DNA from: JADFUS01 sp036653215
GTDB lineage: Bacteria > Bacteroidota > Bacteroidia > Bacteroidales > Rikenellaceae
Assembly: GCA_036653215.1 (NCBI GenBank)
Contig: JAVVUK010000074.1
Span: forward strand, 1-7,735
Length of the DNA: 7,735 bases
Direction: 5' to 3'
Shown here piece after piece: positions 5,303-7,735 of the stretch. Position 1 is the first letter of the stretch; each line of letters starts with the position of its first letter. The notes beneath the pieces are model-generated. The model did no database searches. It was not told where the DNA came from and worked only from the letters and a program-made list of their open reading frames with translations. The position numbers were made by a program, and so were the translations under genes.

Positions 5303-7693
5303 ATGAGAAAACACATTTTATTTATTCTAACCTTAACCCTATTCTGCGCAAAATTATTTGCACAGGAAAACAATAGGACTGGCGTTATTCTCAACAGCGC
5401 CAACGAGACACTCGCCGGAGCGATGATAACCTGCATCTCACTGCCCGACAGCACCGCCTCAGCTTACGCCATATCCGACGACAAAGGCTGTTTTCAAATC
5501 AAAGTTCCTAACAACAAAACAATCTTAGAAATAACATATCTGGGCTATGAGAAAATGCTTATCAAAGCAGAAACCAAAGAAATGACCGTACACCTCAAAG
5601 AAGCGACCAATTTTTTAGGAGAAGTAACTGTCAAAGCAAGGTCTACGGTGAAAAAAGAAGCTGGCAAGTTCATTTATGCTCCGATAGGCTCAGATTACGT
5701 CAAAGGAATAGACAGCTATGAATTGATGAAATATGCCCCCTTGCTGAATGTTATGGACGGCAAAATATCTATGCTCGGCAAAGGACGAACGACTATCTAT
5801 ATCAACGGTAGGCTCCCTGTCATGGGGCAATCTGCGGTAATGGATATGTTGAAAACAATGCCTGCGGATCGGATCGAAAAAATGGAGATCATCACTTCAC
5901 CGGGAAGCTCCTATAAGGCATCCACAGGCGGAGGTATCGTCAATATAATCCTAAAAAAAGACCCTAATCAAGGGTTGACTGGTAGAGCATCCGTAGAGAC
6001 TTCTTTCGGTAGTTCCCGAGATCTTCCACGTACTTCGCTCTATCTCGGTTATGCCAAAAAGAAACTTAGTGCCTCTACCAGTTTCTGGTTTACAAACAAC
6101 CGAGGAGATAACGAAATCGAAAACAGCTATAACTATAAAACCACAGGGGTAAGCATCTTAGGGAATAATAAATCAAACAATGCCTATCTCTATGGTGGCG
6201 GAAACATCAACCTCGAATACGAGATCAACAAAAAGAGCAAAGTAGGTGCTTCATTTAGTATGACCGCCTATAACCAATGGAGCGACCAGACTATTTTGAA
6301 CGATTATTTTACAAACAACGTTCAAGACTCTACCCTAAAATCATTACAGACCACCACCACTCCAAAGGTAAAACCATCGATAGGTGCTACAGTCTATTAT
6401 AATCTTCAAACGGACAGTTTAGGCAGTAACGTAGACATCACCGCCAATTACAGCAGTTCATTCGGCAAGACAAGCAAAGTCATGGATTATCTTAAAAGGC
6501 ACCCAGACGGAGCGTTTAATAGAACAGAGATGTTTAGACAAACTCCTTCCATTGCTCCCAAAGCCGTTGAACTGAAAGCGACATACGCACACTATTTTAA
6601 AGATGATAGTTACATGGAAGTGGGTTTTGAGAATAACTCCACACGTATAAATAACGATTTTGTTCGTGAAAATTGGAACGGCTCAGCCTATATCAACGAC
6701 GATACCCAAAGTAACATCTTTGTCTACGATGAAATCATTAACGCACTATATATCAACTACGACCGTGATTGGACGGATGCCTTTAGCACCTCTGTCGGTC
6801 TGCGTGGAGAGCACACACACGTCAGGTGCGACCAACGCACCCAAAACGAAAAATTTACACGCAACTACTTTAATCTATTCCCACAAATAAGTATGAGTTG
6901 GAACTTAAAGGACGGAGATCATAACCTGTCGTTGGATTTGGGGAGTAGTATAATCCGACCATATTACACAAACCTTAATCCCTATAAAATTTGGACTTCA
7001 CCCGACACCTATACGGTAGGAAACAAAGACCTGAACCCGCTGCTATCTTATAATGCCGATTTTATGTACGTATTAAAAAGCGATTACATATTTGGAGTCA
7101 ACTACCGTTATGGAAAAGATGATTTTGCCGACTATACAGGTGTTGGAGAGAATAACACCACCATGACCACAACTCAAAATTTCGGAAATTCCCACGAAGT
7201 CGGAGTTACCATAAACATAAACAAGGTGTTTTTTAACGGAATATGGCAATCTAAGCTGTCTTTAGACGGCATTTATCAAATAATTAACGGAAGTATTAAC
7301 AGCGAGAATGTAGGGTCTCGTAGTTGGTATTATGGCGGAACGTGGAACAACATCGTGAGGTTGTCGAAAAAACACCGTATAAACCTTGAGATATTTTATA
7401 TTTATAATGGACCTTTCGTCTATGTAACACAACAGGTAACAGACCAACATCTGATATATGCAACATTAAAGAAAACGTTTAAATTTGGTGGTACATTGGA
7501 AATCAGCGCAGAAAATCTATTAAACACACGAGATAGGACACATTATGACACACGTAATTACGCATACAGAATTAATACCTTAACCGATAAGCGACGTTAC
7601 TTGATCTCATACAGCCAGACATTCGGCAAATCAAAGGTACGAGGTGCGAATGACCGCAGTTCATACAGACTAAACAGTAGAACAAGTAAATAA
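5303..7693 (+). CDS. TonB-receptor-like outer-membrane beta-barrel protein (OMP_b-brl_3 type), 796 aa
   Basis: Outer-membrane barrel protein of the Bacteroidota family often called outer membrane beta-barrel family protein (PF14905 type), related to TonB-dependent receptors. Substrate unknown. Seen: signal peptide 1-20 (ending AKLFA before QENN), a carboxypeptidase-regulatory-like domain (about 24-100, with LAGAMITC, DDKGCF, ITYLGYEK), a TonB-box-like LGEVTVKA (105-112), and a plug (about 120-220) with YELMKYAPLLNVMDG, TTIYINGRLPVMG, DRIEKMEIITSPGSSY and GGGIVNIILKKDP. A long barrel (about 225-785) alternates aromatic and polar residues, with ELKATYAHYF, SVGLRGEHTH, NLFPQISMSW, NLNPYKIW and SAENLLNT. 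Length is normal for the family and the gene is intact. The last residues are basic (SYRLNSRTSK) rather than ending on the aromatic residue usual for barrels. It stands alone behind its own promoter and leader, separated from the regulator by a terminator. Confidence 0.93.
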   Translation: MRKHILFILTLTLFCAKLFAQENNRTGVILNSANETLAGAMITCISLPDSTASAYAISDDKGCFQIKVPNNKTILEITYLGYEKMLIKAETKEMTVHLKEATNFLGEVTVKARSTVKKEAGKFIYAPIGSDYVKGIDSYELMKYAPLLNVMDGKISMLGKGRTTIYINGRLPVMGQSAVMDMLKTMPADRIEKMEIITSPGSSYKASTGGGIVNIILKKDPNQGLTGRASVETSFGSSRDLPRTSLYLGYAKKKLSASTSFWFTNNRGDNEIENSYNYKTTGVSILGNNKSNNAYLYGGGNINLEYEINKKSKVGASFSMTAYNQWSDQTILNDYFTNNVQDSTLKSLQTTTTPKVKPSIGATVYYNLQTDSLGSNVDITANYSSSFGKTSKVMDYLKRHPDGAFNRTEMFRQTPSIAPKAVELKATYAHYFKDDSYMEVGFENNSTRINNDFVRENWNGSAYINDDTQSNIFVYDEIINALYINYDRDWTDAFSTSVGLRGEHTHVRCDQRTQNEKFTRNYFNLFPQISMSWNLKDGDHNLSLDLGSSIIRPYYTNLNPYKIWTSPDTYTVGNKDLNPLLSYNADFMYVLKSDYIFGVNYRYGKDDFADYTGVGENNTTMTTTQNFGNSHEVGVTININKVFFNGIWQSKLSLDGIYQIINGSINSENVGSRSWYYGGTWNNIVRLSKKHRINLEIFYIYNGPFVYVTQQVTDQHLIYATLKKTFKFGGTLEISAENLLNTRDRTHYDTRNYAYRINTLTDKRRYLISYSQTFGKSKVRGANDRSSYRLNSRTSK

Positions 7694-7735
7694 CAATATT
7701 TACACGGCGGTACTCGAAAAGCCTTAACATAGTAG
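7694..7735. other. Window tail, no feature seen
   Basis: The 42 bases after the barrel stop show no hairpin terminator, promoter box or convincing start codon. The transcript may run on past the window. Confidence 0.6.

Noticed and set aside
5005..5454. 149-residue reading frame on the minus strand
   Set aside because: It runs through AT-rich intergenic DNA and antisense to the signal peptide and first domain of the barrel gene, with no recognisable domain and no promoter.
1..7735. CRISPR array, tRNA, rRNA, insertion sequence or integration site
   Set aside because: No spaced repeat array, clover-leaf or rRNA sequence, transposase or terminal inverted repeat pair was recognised on either strand.

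Overview
The window looks like Bacteroidales (Bacteroidota) chromosome. It is AT-rich and carries two outer-membrane receptor-type genes with carboxypeptidase-regulatory-like N-terminal domains. Three sites match the phylum's TAnnTTTG -7 promoter box, and starts lack clear Shine-Dalgarno sequences. The genus cannot be fixed from the sequence alone.

Left half, minus strand (3401 down to 1 and beyond): four tightly packed genes that read as one metal-uptake operon. In transcription order they are: a FeoB-type inner-membrane permease that consists only of the membrane core and lacks the GTPase domain; a 52-residue FeoB-associated Cys-rich membrane protein; a 117-residue His-rich membrane protein; and a TonB-dependent receptor with a CxxC in its plug, cut by the window edge. 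Together they could move a metal from the outer membrane to the cytoplasm. Ferrous iron is the default guess, but the metal is not proven.

Middle (3402-3631): a divergent control region. It has a -7 box for each direction, a perfect inverted repeat with 10-bp arms, and a pair of 10-bp direct repeats 32 bp apart.

Centre, plus strand (3632-4925): a two-gene operon. The first gene is a hemerythrin-type di-iron protein whose ligand spacing follows YtfE/RIC/ScdA iron-sulfur repair proteins. The second is an overlapping LuxR/NarL-type regulator whose receiver-like domain lacks the phospho-accepting Asp. A long terminator hairpin follows. The divergent pairing suggests shared control of iron uptake and di-iron or nitrosative/oxidative stress functions (inference).

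Right part (5003-7735): a promoter and a structured leader of about 160 nt with two mutually exclusive stems lead into a complete 796-residue outer-membrane beta-barrel protein of the TonB-receptor-like OMP_b-brl_3 type. Its ligand is unknown. The last 42 bases hold nothing recognisable.
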